Below are positions 27,293 to 36,314 of a stretch of DNA of 64,000 nt, one piece after another; the first letter of the stretch is position 1; each line of letters opens with the position of its first letter. The position numbers and the translations under genes are program-made. This DNA comes from CAZEAC01 sp964510065 (GTDB taxonomy: Bacteria; Bdellovibrionota_C; UBA2361; CAIXSY01). The notes below the pieces were generated by a model that made no database searches, was not told the DNA's origin, and saw nothing but the letters and a program-made list of their open reading frames with translations. The DNA is taken from the NCBI GenBank assembly GCA_964510065.1, contig CAZEAC010000015.1, positions 9,610-73,609 of the forward strand. The letters are read 5' to 3'.

Positions 27293-29470
27293 ATGAAGAT
27301 AGGTTTTGTCGTTCAAAGTGAGCGCGGCAGGCCGTCGCAATGTGGTGCGGTCCTAATACTTCTGTCATCTTTGATTCTCGTTCTTCTCGTCCTCTTCGGA
27401 ATAATCGGCATTATTGGATTCGCATACCTTGTACGTACCGAGCTTCAAACTGTTGCCGATAGCGCGGCACATGCCGGGACGTCGCTTCTTTGCACAAGTG
27501 AAGAGTGCTGGAAGAACTCGCAACTCGCCGCGGCGCGCGTCATCGCCAAGCAAGATACTCATGTGGGACCCGGCGGAGAGAAGATTCTCGATTTTGACTT
27601 CAATCCGACTTCGGCCAGCGCGCCGACCTGGACTTCAAGTAGCTCGAGTCTTATCGTTACTATTGAGCGCGGCCGCTGGTCGCCCAAGAGCGGCTTTACT
27701 TCACTTGAAGCGCTGCTTAAAGCAAATCCGTCGCTGCTACCCTACGTTGTGGCCAACTCCGTTCGAGTAAATCTTACGCGAAGCCGATTGGCACCGTTTC
27801 TTCCAAGATTTCTTGCTACGGAATTTCCAATCACGGTCACTTCGACTGCAGTATTCGAAGAGATGAAGCCGGTCTGTGCCGCACCATTTGCGATTCCTTA
27901 TTGTGCGCTGCTCAGCAAAGAGCGGAATTATAGTAAAAAACGCGCCAAAAAACGGGATAGATTATTTGCGGCTGCCGCACGTCATTGCACCGGAGATGCC
28001 GATGGTATTTGTGGAAACTATCCGTCTTTTCCAATAGGACCAAGCGACAACCGAAAATTGGAGACTTCGGCAAAGACGTGCACGGAGCCCACTGATGACG
28101 CAGTCGTAGAGGAGGATGACTGCGAGGAAGAACCGAGAACAGGTTGCCCCACTGGCGCCGATAAGATAGAGCGATTTGGATTCTCCATTCCGATTCCGAC
28201 TCCAACACTCAATCCACTCGGATTTCCCCCAGTTGAGAAGGTAAAAGTCTCGGTCGACAAACTTCCACGCTTTAACACCGATCGCTATGATGCGACGATC
28301 AAGAATTATGGCGTTTTCGGATTAGCGCAATCAAGCGCTCCTGATCAGGCGACACTTCTCACCGATGTACGACGATATCTTGATGGCACGGCGAACCAAC
28401 AGGGCTGCGTGAGTAATACTACCCTTGGAGATACCTTCAAAGTCCTTGGCGAAGGACTTCGTGGCCAGGGCGGAAACGATGATAACGCGCTAGTTTGGTC
28501 GAGAATCACTGGACAATTCGCCGGAAAGGCTTTAGCGCCTGCCGCCGATATTCTGAATCCTGATTCCGAATATCCGCCGTACTACCTTTCAAACATCGGC
28601 GAGAAAGCCGAAGTATACAAACCGGCCGGCGGTAGCTATCTTGAGGGCAATGCGCTCGAGATAAATTCTTACTGGGGATATTGCGATCTCGATAGCGCCA
28701 ATAGAGTTGAGGGACAAAGTGTTGGCTGTTGGTGGTGCCCAAATCCAAATAATGGCGTCGGCCATAGACTTTATCTACCTTTTGATGACGATGCAAAAAA
28801 CGACAATTATGGTCTTTGTAATTCGACGCGCTTCTCCAGAGCAATTCAGCGCTGGATTCCTCCTGGTTCTGATGTAGACAACGCATTACGAAGCGCACTC
28901 AGTATTGATCAAGATCCTCGAACACTCTTAAGCCCACGAAATTGGAATGCCGACAAGATGATTGAGCGCGCGGTCAGGGCGGGAACACTAAGCGCAGAAA
29001 TGGGACAAGAAGTAGCCAAAGCCCTTGGCAATGTGATCCTCGACATGCATTTTAACCGAGTATGGGTCACGGAAGTCCCGATCATTATGAAACAGGGCGG
29101 AGGTCCTGACTGTGAATTCCAAGACGGAGATCCAAATACGCCAGCCGACGATACGCCGGTCGACCCTTCGATCAATTGGGAAGTGGTCGGATTTGTGAAG
29201 ATGGGCTTTTACGATGTCGACATCGGAAGTCCTGCGCCTACTGCGCCAACCTCAAGCGGCGGTGCACCGCTTACCTTTCCGGTTCCAGGATCAAGCCCGG
29301 CACTCGTATTTCCTCCGGTCCCAGCATCGAGTCCGCCACCGCATCCCTATCAGTTCACACAATATGATGGCACACCTTCCTGCAATGTTGTTCGTGCGCG
29401 AATCATCGACGCTGACTCCGCGATTCAACGCACCAACCATGACAAAAGACGCACGGTACTCGTGCAGTAG
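27293..29470 (+). CDS. TadE/TadG-like membrane-anchored surface or pilus-assembly protein
   Basis: The 725-residue product begins with a short basic segment and CGAVLILLSSLILVLLVLFG, a single anchor at about residues 18-45. TELQTVADSAAHAGTSLLC follows; this is the pattern of Flp-pilus TadE/TadG N-termini. The rest is a large presumably periplasmic region without a recognised von Willebrand domain. It is Cys-rich in parts (VGCWWCPNP, an acidic EEDDCEEE patch) and Pro/Ser-rich near the C-terminus. No other tad genes are nearby; it sits alone on the plus strand between two minus-strand flagellar operons. Confidence 0.65.
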   Translation: MKIGFVVQSERGRPSQCGAVLILLSSLILVLLVLFGIIGIIGFAYLVRTELQTVADSAAHAGTSLLCTSEECWKNSQLAAARVIAKQDTHVGPGGEKILDFDFNPTSASAPTWTSSSSSLIVTIERGRWSPKSGFTSLEALLKANPSLLPYVVANSVRVNLTRSRLAPFLPRFLATEFPITVTSTAVFEEMKPVCAAPFAIPYCALLSKERNYSKKRAKKRDRLFAAAARHCTGDADGICGNYPSFPIGPSDNRKLETSAKTCTEPTDDAVVEEDDCEEEPRTGCPTGADKIERFGFSIPIPTPTLNPLGFPPVEKVKVSVDKLPRFNTDRYDATIKNYGVFGLAQSSAPDQATLLTDVRRYLDGTANQQGCVSNTTLGDTFKVLGEGLRGQGGNDDNALVWSRITGQFAGKALAPAADILNPDSEYPPYYLSNIGEKAEVYKPAGGSYLEGNALEINSYWGYCDLDSANRVEGQSVGCWWCPNPNNGVGHRLYLPFDDDAKNDNYGLCNSTRFSRAIQRWIPPGSDVDNALRSALSIDQDPRTLLSPRNWNADKMIERAVRAGTLSAEMGQEVAKALGNVILDMHFNRVWVTEVPIIMKQGGGPDCEFQDGDPNTPADDTPVDPSINWEVVGFVKMGFYDVDIGSPAPTAPTSSGGAPLTFPVPGSSPALVFPPVPASSPPPHPYQFTQYDGTPSCNVVRARIIDADSAIQRTNHDKRRTVLVQ

Positions 29471-29487
29471 CTTCGCGCTACAAAATA

Positions 29488-30078
29488 CTATTCCTTCAGG
29501 TGATCTATAGAGTCCAAAGCAATTGCAGAAGCTCGGCCTCCCGAATCGATCTCAAGAATATTCAGACAGGCTGGCCGCTGCGTGAAATCTGAGGGGCTGC
29601 CATTCAAAAGAATCGCCAGTAGCGTTCGATTGATATTACCATGCGCAACAATAGCGATCGCCTGACACTCCAACGCATACGTGGGTAGTTCGCGCACAAT
29701 TGGCGCCAGGCGAACCCGAAGGTCAGCATAACTTTCTCCACCTCTTGGCCGAAAGTTATCACGGCCTTGGGGATGTGCTCTTTCAGCCGCCAAATAGTCG
29801 TCGAACTTCGCCCCCTCTAACTCTCCAAAATCGCGTTCACGAAGCTCCGCTCGAATCAGCGTAGGCACCTCAATACTTTGCGCAATTGCAACAAGTGTCT
29901 CCTGCACTCGACCAAGATCGCTAGCAACAATTCTCTGAATATTTGCACGTTTGAGCAGTCTACCAAGCGCCTGCGCTTGCGAAATGCCTAATGCAGTGAG
30001 CCGAGCATTATTCTGGCCCGAACAGAGTTGTTTGACGTTGTCATGAGTTTGGCCATGGCGAGCGATGTAGAGTTTCAT
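29488..30078 (-). CDS. Histidine phosphatase family protein (phosphoglycerate mutase-like)
   Basis: The 196-residue product begins MKLYIARHGQTHDN. The RHG catalytic motif is at residues 7-9, ASDLGRVQET supplies the phosphate pocket arginine, RERDFGELEG is conserved, and the second His lies in AIVAHGNINR. These enzymes dephosphorylate small molecules through phosphohistidine. The ATG at 30078 is chosen because an upstream in-frame start adds 12 unmatched residues. It follows fliR on the same strand and may be read through from the flagellar operon, where flhB would often lie. Substrate is unknown. Confidence 0.87.
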   Translation of the reverse strand: MKLYIARHGQTHDNVKQLCSGQNNARLTALGISQAQALGRLLKRANIQRIVASDLGRVQETLVAIAQSIEVPTLIRAELRERDFGELEGAKFDDYLAAERAHPQGRDNFRPRGGESYADLRVRLAPIVRELPTYALECQAIAIVAHGNINRTLLAILLNGSPSDFTQRPACLNILEIDSGGRASAIALDSIDHLKE

Positions 30079-30141
30079 AAAGATTTTTAAGTTATCGAGG
30101 AAAAAACAATGCACGCAGCCGCAAGCACAGGGGGAGATACC

Positions 30142-30939
30142 TCAGCGCCCGAGAAAAGTCAAAAGCGAAGGCTCTACCGAGCCGAATTCACGATTCACAA
30201 ACACGACTAGTTCAGGAATGAGAATTATCGCAATGGTGAGTCCAATCCCGATAGTGAGAGGAAAGCTGACGATAAAAATATTGACCGTAGGAACCGCCTT
30301 GGAGATAAGACCCATTACAAACTGGGTCAGAAGTAACGCTACTACAATCGGCGCCGAAACCATCGTGCCTGCAGCAAATATATGTCCAGTGCGTTCGATG
30401 AGCAGCGCGACGGTCAAATCGCTGATCATAAACGATCCCGGCGGTAACGCGCCTCCAAGACCTGACGCTGCTTGAATCAAAATGAGGTGGCCGCCCAACA
30501 TTAAAAAAACAATCACACTGAGATCTCCGTACACTCGCGAAAGATCGGAAATTTGGCCGCCCGATGTTGGGTCAATCAGTTGCGACACTCCCAGTCCCAT
30601 ACTCGTGCTCGCTATCTGCGCTCCGGTCTGCACTGCCGAAATGACACAAAAAGGGATCAATCCAATGCCTACACCGCAAAGCAGCTCAACCGCGACGCCA
30701 GCGGCCATTAAGGGGATCGAGTCGGGAACTGCTGCGTAGGTGCAATTGACTACAGAAACCGCCGCAAACATCAAGATAGCGGGAACTCGAATTGGCATGC
30801 CGAGAACACCGCCGCCGATACCTGGTGCCACAAAAAAGAGGCCGGTAAAACGTGCAACAAGGAGTATAAAACTCCAAAGGATATCAGTTTTCGAGAGAAG
30901 TAGTGTGGGAATGCCGAGTAGTGTGTTAATTTCTTCCAT
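30142..30939 (-). CDS. fliR: Flagellar export gate protein FliR
   Basis: The 265-residue product has six or so membrane segments. FTGLFFVAPGIGGGVLGMPIR and QIASTSMGLGVSQLIDPTSG match FliR/SctT. FliR is part of the FliPQR gate in the MS ring pore. It follows fliQ after 49 bases. No flhB follows in this window. Confidence 0.93.
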   Translation of the reverse strand: MEEINTLLGIPTLLLSKTDILWSFILLVARFTGLFFVAPGIGGGVLGMPIRVPAILMFAAVSVVNCTYAAVPDSIPLMAAGVAVELLCGVGIGLIPFCVISAVQTGAQIASTSMGLGVSQLIDPTSGGQISDLSRVYGDLSVIVFLMLGGHLILIQAASGLGGALPPGSFMISDLTVALLIERTGHIFAAGTMVSAPIVVALLLTQFVMGLISKAVPTVNIFIVSFPLTIGIGLTIAIILIPELVVFVNREFGSVEPSLLTFLGR

Positions 30940-30988
30940 TCCCTTACGTTCCTGCGCAACTGCCGCGCTTTTTCAAAAGAGTTCGAAA

Positions 30989-31258
30989 TTATTGCGTGAG
31001 GTTTGGGATCTGGCCGTACACCCATGTTGTGAATCCGGCGATTCGGTTCAACATGAAATGTCCGAAAAACACTAAGCCAGCCACCGCTGCACCAATTTTC
31101 GGAATGAAGGCAAGCGCCGAATCATTGATCTGAGTCGCGGCTTGAAAGATGCTTACCGCTAATCCGGCGATAAGTCCGATTACTAGAATCGGCGCAGAAA
31201 CAAGAAGTGCCGTTTCTATCGCATACTGACCTAGTCGGAGAAAATCATCTACTTGCAT
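30989..31258 (-). CDS. fliQ: Flagellar export gate protein FliQ
   Basis: The 89-residue product has two membrane hairpin helices, APILVIGLIAGLAVSIFQAATQIND and GAAVAGLVFFGHFML. The first contains the conserved FliQ Q-A-x-T-Q-I segment. It forms the export gate with FliP and FliR. Confidence 0.94.
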   Translation of the reverse strand: MQVDDFLRLGQYAIETALLVSAPILVIGLIAGLAVSIFQAATQINDSALAFIPKIGAAVAGLVFFGHFMLNRIAGFTTWVYGQIPNLTQ

Positions 31259-31277
31259 ATTTCACCATTCCCTATAC

Positions 31278-32048
31278 TCAAGGCGTTACATGATACGTTT
31301 CTACAAGCGACCCAATTATCAGATGCCAACCATCGACCACCACGAAAAGCATCAACTTTAAAGGAAGCGAGATCACAACCGGCGGTAGCGTAATCATACT
31401 CATCGATGTCAAAACCGATGAAACTACGATATCGAGCACCAAAAAAGGCAATGCTATTAAAAAGCCGATCTGAAAGGCGAGGTTAAGCTCGCTCAGTACG
31501 AACGCTGGTATTACCACATGCCATGGAATATCCTTTTCATCTTGCGGAATCTCCGCGCGAGAAATTTCAAGAAAGAGCGCAAGATCTTTTTCGCGAGCGT
31601 GCCGCACCAGAAAGTCTTTCAGTGGAGTGAATGACTTCACGAGTGCTTCGCGGTCGTCCATTTTTCCTTCGAGATAAGGCGAAATTCCCTCGCTATACAT
31701 CTTTCCGAATACTGGACTCATCACCGCGATAGTCAGGAACAGCGCTAGTCCAGTGATAACAGTATTGGGCGGCATCGACTGAGTGCCTAGCGCAGTACGT
31801 GTCATTCCTAAAACTACAGCAATACGGGTAAAACAGGTCATGGTCATGATCATCGCTGGTGCGAAGGAAAGAGTGGTGAGCAGAAACAACACCTTGAGGG
31901 TTGAAGACACTCCACCATCAGAATTTAGCGGTGAACCACCAATTGAAAGTGCCAAGTCAGGAAAGGGTCCGCTCGACTGCGCAGAAAGCTGCGGCGCGAA
32001 TCCCACGCCGACCAGCACCAATAATAATCCGTAACACGCACGAGACAT
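31278..32048 (-). CDS. fliP: Flagellar export gate protein FliP
   Basis: The 256-residue product has a cleavable signal peptide (about residues 1-23, ending QLSAQ) and then four membrane segments. FAPAMIMTMTCFTRIAVVLGMTRTALGTQ and the C-terminal DIVVSSVLTSMSMITLPPVVISLPLKLMLF regions are diagnostic. FliP is the main body of the export gate. It follows fliO by 8 bases. Confidence 0.95.
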   Translation of the reverse strand: MSRACYGLLLVLVGVGFAPQLSAQSSGPFPDLALSIGGSPLNSDGGVSSTLKVLFLLTTLSFAPAMIMTMTCFTRIAVVLGMTRTALGTQSMPPNTVITGLALFLTIAVMSPVFGKMYSEGISPYLEGKMDDREALVKSFTPLKDFLVRHAREKDLALFLEISRAEIPQDEKDIPWHVVIPAFVLSELNLAFQIGFLIALPFLVLDIVVSSVLTSMSMITLPPVVISLPLKLMLFVVVDGWHLIIGSLVETYHVTP

Positions 32049-32056
32049 TGCACTCC

Positions 32057-32521
32057 TTAGGCTGATGAGTTTGACTCAGTCGCAACTTCAGCACCATTTT
32101 CCGCGAAGAAGAAATCAGAATCAGTAAGCGAATGGAACCGCACATTGTCACTGCCGACCGCGAGCAGAACTCGCCTTCCCTCGACCTCGGCCAGCACGAG
32201 ATGGCTTCGCGGTGAAAGCGCAATTCTCTCGATTAGCCGCATCTTGCGATTTCCTTGAGCAATACCCGAAATTTTGCACTTTTTGGCCACGTAAACGCCA
32301 ACCATCAGCAGCACACAACACAGCCCAAGTCCCTGCAACATTTTATAGCTTGCGGTAGATATCTCAGGCGCGCTTTGCTGCTTCTTTTCCTGACTTTTGC
32401 TCTCTTCGATAAGTGTCTTGGTGCGTTCGAGCTTACCGGAATCAATTGATTCTTCGGCGAAAGCTGCGGCGCTCGCGAAACAGAGCACTAGCGCCGCTAT
32501 ACAATGGAGCACGAGCTTCAT
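32057..32521 (-). CDS. fliO: Flagellar biosynthesis protein FliO
   Basis: Starting at the ATG at 32521, the 154-residue product has a signal-like N-terminus (MKLVLHCIAALVLCFASAAA). A membrane segment lies near residues 68-84 (GLGLCCVLLMVGVYVAKK). The cytoplasmic FliO domain is RKMRLIERIALSPRSHLVLAEVEGRRVLLAVG. FliO helps FliP fold and assemble. A longer frame starting upstream would overlap fliN by about 55 bases; the shorter start leaves one base between the fliN stop and this ATG and is preferred. Confidence 0.88.
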   Translation of the reverse strand: MKLVLHCIAALVLCFASAAAFAEESIDSGKLERTKTLIEESKSQEKKQQSAPEISTASYKMLQGLGLCCVLLMVGVYVAKKCKISGIAQGNRKMRLIERIALSPRSHLVLAEVEGRRVLLAVGSDNVRFHSLTDSDFFFAENGAEVATESNSSA

Positions 32522-32522
32522 A

Positions 32523-32882
32523 CTAACCCAGGCTCTCAACACGATCTTCCGGTGAAATGATGTCGGTGAGGCGGACACCGAATTTCTCGTTCACTATCAC
32601 TGCTTCACCACGCGCCACCTGCTTTCCATTAATGAAGATATCAAGCGGTTCTCCTGCTAACTTCTCAAGCTCAACCACGGAGCCTTGACCAAGCTGCAAG
32701 AGATCCTGAATGGTCATGCGCGCGCGCCCCACTTCGACGGTAACCTGCAGTGTCACATCAAGAATAAAATCTAGTGTCTGCGAAGGCTTCGCCGCAGCTG
32801 CCGATGCCGCCTTTTCAACCGCTCCCGCGGCTGCCGCCACGTCTTCAAGCTTCTGCTCTACTGAAGGTTCATTATCCGCCAT
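32523..32882 (-). CDS. fliN: Flagellar motor switch protein FliN
   Basis: The 119-residue product ends in a SPOA domain: DVTLQVTVEVGRARMTIQDLLQLGQGSVVELEKLAGEPLDIFINGKQVARGEAVIVNEKFGVRLTDI, matching FliN in pattern. The Ala-rich N-terminus is variable. FliN forms the lower C ring with FliM. Its start overlaps the fliM 3' end by 11 bases. Confidence 0.95.
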   Translation of the reverse strand: MADNEPSVEQKLEDVAAAAGAVEKAASAAAAKPSQTLDFILDVTLQVTVEVGRARMTIQDLLQLGQGSVVELEKLAGEPLDIFINGKQVARGEAVIVNEKFGVRLTDIISPEDRVESLG

Positions 32883-33903
32883 TTTTTACAAGCTCCTGCC
32901 GGTTACGATAGTTAATAAGATCTCTTCGTGGAATCGGTCGAGTAATGCGTACGGCCCTGTTTCCGCGAAAGCTTCCAATATACCCGTAGAATTTTGGCGT
33001 GCCCTCAATCATCACCATTGCTTCGTCGGTGGGGTTCGCATCGAGCGTGACAATATCGCCCTTTTTAAGTGCCATGAATTCTTTCGCTTTGAGCGATCCA
33101 GTAGCCAATTGAACGCTCATGTTTGCGAGTGTCTGTTTCACGCTGACTTCCATTCGTTTCGCGACGCCTGTGTCCACTTCAAGGCGCGTACTTTGGAAGC
33201 CGGTTGCGAGCTTGCCGCGTAACGGTTCAATCGTCGAATACGGTGTACATATAGTCAGTGTTGTCGTCTCTTGTTCAAGCTCAACTTCAATTGAAACAGT
33301 AATGACAACATCCGTAGGTGGTACGATTGCAACAGCCAGCGGATTAAATTCGGATCGCACGTATACGAAATCGACTGGATGAATAGGAGCCCAGGCATCC
33401 TTCAAAACGTCGAGCGCCATCATCACAACTTTGCCGACAAGCCGAATTTCGATAGGCGTGTACTCACGTCCTTCGATCTTGACGCGGTTCTGCCCCGAGC
33501 CGCCAAACAAACTATCAATTATTCCGAACACGAGTGGGGACGACACCACCATTAATGCATACCCGGTGAGCGGTGGCATTCTGAAGATATGCAGCGACGA
33601 AGGCAGCGGCAATTTCTTCATAAATAAGCCGAACTTGATCATTTCAATTCCGCCAACATTGGCGAAAGTTGTTCGGCCAAGGAACTTTGATAGCGAGGTT
33701 CTAAACTGGCGCGCGAATCGATCATGGATCAATTCCATCGTCGGCATTCGGCCGCGGATAATGCGCTCCTGGTTCGCAAGGTCGAATTTCTTCGCGTTCT
33801 TGGCGTTATTATCCACCATCTCCACACTATCGGCTTCGATATCGCCGTCCGATAGTCCGCGGAGCAATGAATTAATTTCGTCTTGTGTAAGAACCTGATT
33901 CAT
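32872..33903 (-). CDS. fliM: Flagellar motor switch protein FliM
   Basis: The 343-residue product has an N-terminal CheY-docking motif (VLTQDEINSLLRGL, residues 4-17). The middle domain is CheC-like, including LIHDRFARQFRTSLSKFLGR and GIIDSLFGGSGQNR, and the C-terminus is a SPOA domain. Phospho-CheY binding here switches motor direction, which links this operon with the chemotaxis block at 54-63 kb. Confidence 0.96.
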   Translation of the reverse strand: MNQVLTQDEINSLLRGLSDGDIEADSVEMVDNNAKNAKKFDLANQERIIRGRMPTMELIHDRFARQFRTSLSKFLGRTTFANVGGIEMIKFGLFMKKLPLPSSLHIFRMPPLTGYALMVVSSPLVFGIIDSLFGGSGQNRVKIEGREYTPIEIRLVGKVVMMALDVLKDAWAPIHPVDFVYVRSEFNPLAVAIVPPTDVVITVSIEVELEQETTTLTICTPYSTIEPLRGKLATGFQSTRLEVDTGVAKRMEVSVKQTLANMSVQLATGSLKAKEFMALKKGDIVTLDANPTDEAMVMIEGTPKFYGYIGSFRGNRAVRITRPIPRRDLINYRNRQELVKNGG

Positions 33904-33910
33904 CGACCCT

Positions 33911-34495
33911 CTACTGAATTACAAACTGAGTAAAATACACCTTACGAACGTCTTCTTTTCGCAACAGATCGTTAATTGTTTCTTTGACCTGCTGTTTCAA
34001 GTCATCTTTGCCCTTGGTTCCAGCAAGATCTTCGGCATTTTTTGCAGAGAGTAGCTCAATCATCTTGTCGCGAATCGGAATCAGCTTCGCATAGAATCGT
34101 TTCGGCACATCACGATCCGTAAATTCAAGCTGTACTTGTGCGCGAAGGTATCGTCCGCCACTAAGATTGACAACAAACGTCTCAAACGGAAATATTGCGC
34201 CGAGTACTTCTTCGCCTTCTTCAACCTCATCCTCGTCGAGCGTTCCTTCGGCTTCTGGAGCTTGTCCGCCATGTAATGCGGCGTCCTCTGCAATCTGTTC
34301 TGTCCCCTCGGGCTTGGTCTTTTTCATCATCAGAACAGTCACGGGAATTCCTATTAACAATAGGAGCACGACCACGCCAACAATGGTCATGAGCAGAGTC
34401 TTTTTGCTCTTCGCCGGAGCAGCTGCCGCTTCGGCAGCTTCACCCGACTTCTCGCCTTTTTCGCTCTCTTTCTCGCCCGTCTTTTCTTCCGCCAC
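33911..34495 (-). CDS. fliL: Flagellar basal-body protein FliL
   Basis: The 194-residue product has a charged cytoplasmic N-terminus and one membrane segment (LLMTIVGVVVLLLLIGIPVTVLMM, about 34-57). Its periplasmic stomatin-like domain contains FPFETFVVNLSGGRYLRAQVQLEF and ends DVRKVYFTQFVIQ, a common FliL ending. FliL rings surround stator units and support torque. It begins three bases after the MotB-like gene. Confidence 0.93.
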   Translation of the reverse strand: MAEEKTGEKESEKGEKSGEAAEAAAAPAKSKKTLLMTIVGVVVLLLLIGIPVTVLMMKKTKPEGTEQIAEDAALHGGQAPEAEGTLDEDEVEEGEEVLGAIFPFETFVVNLSGGRYLRAQVQLEFTDRDVPKRFYAKLIPIRDKMIELLSAKNAEDLAGTKGKDDLKQQVKETINDLLRKEDVRKVYFTQFVIQ

Positions 34496-34498
34496 GGG

Positions 34499-35008
34499 TT
34501 ACTCTCTGTTAAAAATCAAATTCATTACTACTCCGCTGCTACATGCCGGTCCGCGTGTACGTACGCGAATCGACCGAGAAGGCACTCCGATGTCAATCAG
34601 TTGACGCCTTACTGTCATCGCCTGCTCCACCGCTCCGTACCACGCTTCAGCCTTTGATCCGTCTCCGCAGCTCTCAATATCGGCATGCGTGAAGCGATAT
34701 TGTGCTGGCTCGGCCCGGCTCTTAACACGATCCCAAGCTCCGGGGGTCAGCCGAGCTGAGCTCGGTTCAAAGTCCTCGGCACCTAGCGGGAGCGCTATCG
34801 GTGCCGGCGATACTCGTACTCCGTGCTGATCTTGTGCAATAGGAGTGCCAGGCTTGGTAAGAGGCGGTGCAGTGCTGACATTTTCCGATTGATTTCGAGG
34901 AGTAAGCACCTTCACTGAGTTATCTGAAAGGCTTACTGTCGCCAATGCAAAACAGAGTAATAGTGTCAAAAGATCGGCAAGGGTTATTAGCCAGCGTGCG
35001 TTTTTCAT
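34499..35008 (-). CDS. Short MotB-like stator protein (keeps channel Asp)
   Basis: The 169-residue product begins MKNARWLITLADLLTLLLCF. The single membrane helix (about 6-28) has Asp12 in the W-x(3)-T/L-AD-L position of the MotB proton/sodium-binding Asp. A linker leads to a small OmpA/MotB-like region: IESCGDGSKAEAWYGAVEQA, then MTVRRQLIDIGVPSRSIRVR. It is much shorter than usual MotB (250-300 residues), with little plug or linker and a divergent peptidoglycan-binding motif. Its ATG shares one base with the stop of the preceding gene (TAATG). Orphan MotB paralogue and true B subunit are both possible. Confidence 0.72.
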   Translation of the reverse strand: MKNARWLITLADLLTLLLCFALATVSLSDNSVKVLTPRNQSENVSTAPPLTKPGTPIAQDQHGVRVSPAPIALPLGAEDFEPSSARLTPGAWDRVKSRAEPAQYRFTHADIESCGDGSKAEAWYGAVEQAMTVRRQLIDIGVPSRSIRVRTRGPACSSGVVMNLIFNRE

Positions 35009-35484
35009 TAATTCGCCCCCCTTGCCTCGAATTCCTTCGAAAACACGACGCTCACCTCAGCTTGCGCAGCGTCGACGGCATAGAGCCGCACTAGGTCCGG
35101 CGCGATGTCCTGCTTACTAAATGCCCGTGCCAGGCTCATACTTCGCCCGACCGCCTGCTCGAAAAAGTCGCCGGATACTTCAATTTCGGCGACAAGATCG
35201 TGGTGCTCGAGCACGCTGATAATGGCTTCAAGCGGCTTCAAATTGACTCCATCGGCACTGTCGCCGAAGATTTCATTGTAGCTGATTTTGGTTGAAATTG
35301 GCGGATACAGTGCAGAAACTAGTGCTGCACGTGTATCCTCTTGCTCCTGCCGCTCTACTTTGCGCGCCGGTGTTTTCTTGGATTGGAACGCGCCGACCGT
35401 GAAAACAAAAATAATCAGCACGAGCGATACATACTGCACCAGATAGGGACGAGTTATGATGGTCGCGGTATCGAAGAATTTCAT
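35008..35484 (-). CDS. Small MotB/OmpA-like companion protein without channel Asp
   Basis: The 158-residue product has one membrane segment (about 14-34, YLVQYVSLVLIIFVFTVGAF) lacking any acidic residue. A periplasmic region follows, with LKPLEAIISVLEHHDLVAEI, then EVSGD and GRSMSLARAFSKQDIAPDLV, which fits an OmpA-like fold loosely. It is coupled to motA (ATGA overlap) and to the MotB-like gene (shared base). Position suggests a second B-type stator subunit or a stator accessory protein. The family assignment is inference from pattern and context. Confidence 0.62.
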   Translation of the reverse strand: MKFFDTATIITRPYLVQYVSLVLIIFVFTVGAFQSKKTPARKVERQEQEDTRAALVSALYPPISTKISYNEIFGDSADGVNLKPLEAIISVLEHHDLVAEIEVSGDFFEQAVGRSMSLARAFSKQDIAPDLVRLYAVDAAQAEVSVVFSKEFEARGAN

Positions 35485-36275
35485 GCTGCGCTCAAAAAGC
35501 TTTTGAGCCTTTGTTCAAGCACTACCGAGTTCTCTTCGCGTCTGAGACTGAGCGCACCTTCCAAGGTGATGTGTTTCACCATTTCCTCTTCCTGTGTCCG
35601 GTTTTTAAGCTTTCCTGCAAGCGGAAGAAACAGGATATTCGACAATATCGCCCCATAAAACGTAGTCAGAAGCGCAATCGACATGGCCGGACCTACGGTC
35701 GATGGATCAGAGAGATTCGCAAGCATCTGTACGAGGCCAATTACCGTCCCGATAAGTCCCAATGCAGGAGCGTAACTTCCCATCGTGTCAAATAGCTGTA
35801 CGACCCGAGCGTTTCGCGCGGTGGAAACTTGAATCTCAGTCTCAAGCAGGCGCTTCATCTCCTCTGGACTTGTGCCGTCGACCGCGAGCTCGAATGCAAG
35901 CTTGAGAAACGAGTCATCATTATAACGTGCTTCCCGTTCGAGCTGCATAAGACCGTTCGCGCGTACCGACTGAGATGTCGTAACCAGGTAGCGAATTCTC
36001 TGCTGCGCATCGTGTGGGGGGATGAGCAGTGCTTCTTTAAACGCCCGCCATGCGTTGATGAGATCACCCCAAGAATAGTGCACCAACGTTGCGCCAAGGG
36101 TTCCACCAAAAACAATGAGCGCACTACTAAGGTCGAAAAAGCGCGTCGCGCTTCCGCCGTAGATCATTCCCACCAGGATAAGCGAGAATGCAACAATTAA
36201 ACCAAAAACAATTCCCTGATCCAGATAGGGCCGCTCAAAATGCAACGGGCTCATCGAACCTAGCTTTATTTTCAT
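35481..36275 (-). CDS. motA: Flagellar motor stator protein MotA
   Basis: The 264-residue product has four membrane segments (about 22-41, 48-66, 166-186, 197-217). SALIVFGGTLGATLVHYS and GSYAPALGLIGTVIGLVQML match MotA; Pro170 corresponds to the conserved channel proline. The cytoplasmic loop has the charged torque region. MotA pentamers surround the B subunits and drive rotation. The ATG has AGGAA seven bases upstream and lies about 29 bases below the predicted sigma-54 start point, so start and promoter support each other. Confidence 0.93.
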   Translation of the reverse strand: MKIKLGSMSPLHFERPYLDQGIVFGLIVAFSLILVGMIYGGSATRFFDLSSALIVFGGTLGATLVHYSWGDLINAWRAFKEALLIPPHDAQQRIRYLVTTSQSVRANGLMQLEREARYNDDSFLKLAFELAVDGTSPEEMKRLLETEIQVSTARNARVVQLFDTMGSYAPALGLIGTVIGLVQMLANLSDPSTVGPAMSIALLTTFYGAILSNILFLPLAGKLKNRTQEEEMVKHITLEGALSLRREENSVVLEQRLKSFLSAA

Positions 36276-36314
36276 GACGAATTCCTGAGATGAAAGTAAT
36301 CCGCTAGCTGAAAG

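Noticed and set aside
27162..27368. Minus-strand 68-codon frame upstream of flgB
   Set aside because: It overlaps the TadG-like start antisense and has no ribosome site or conserved pattern.
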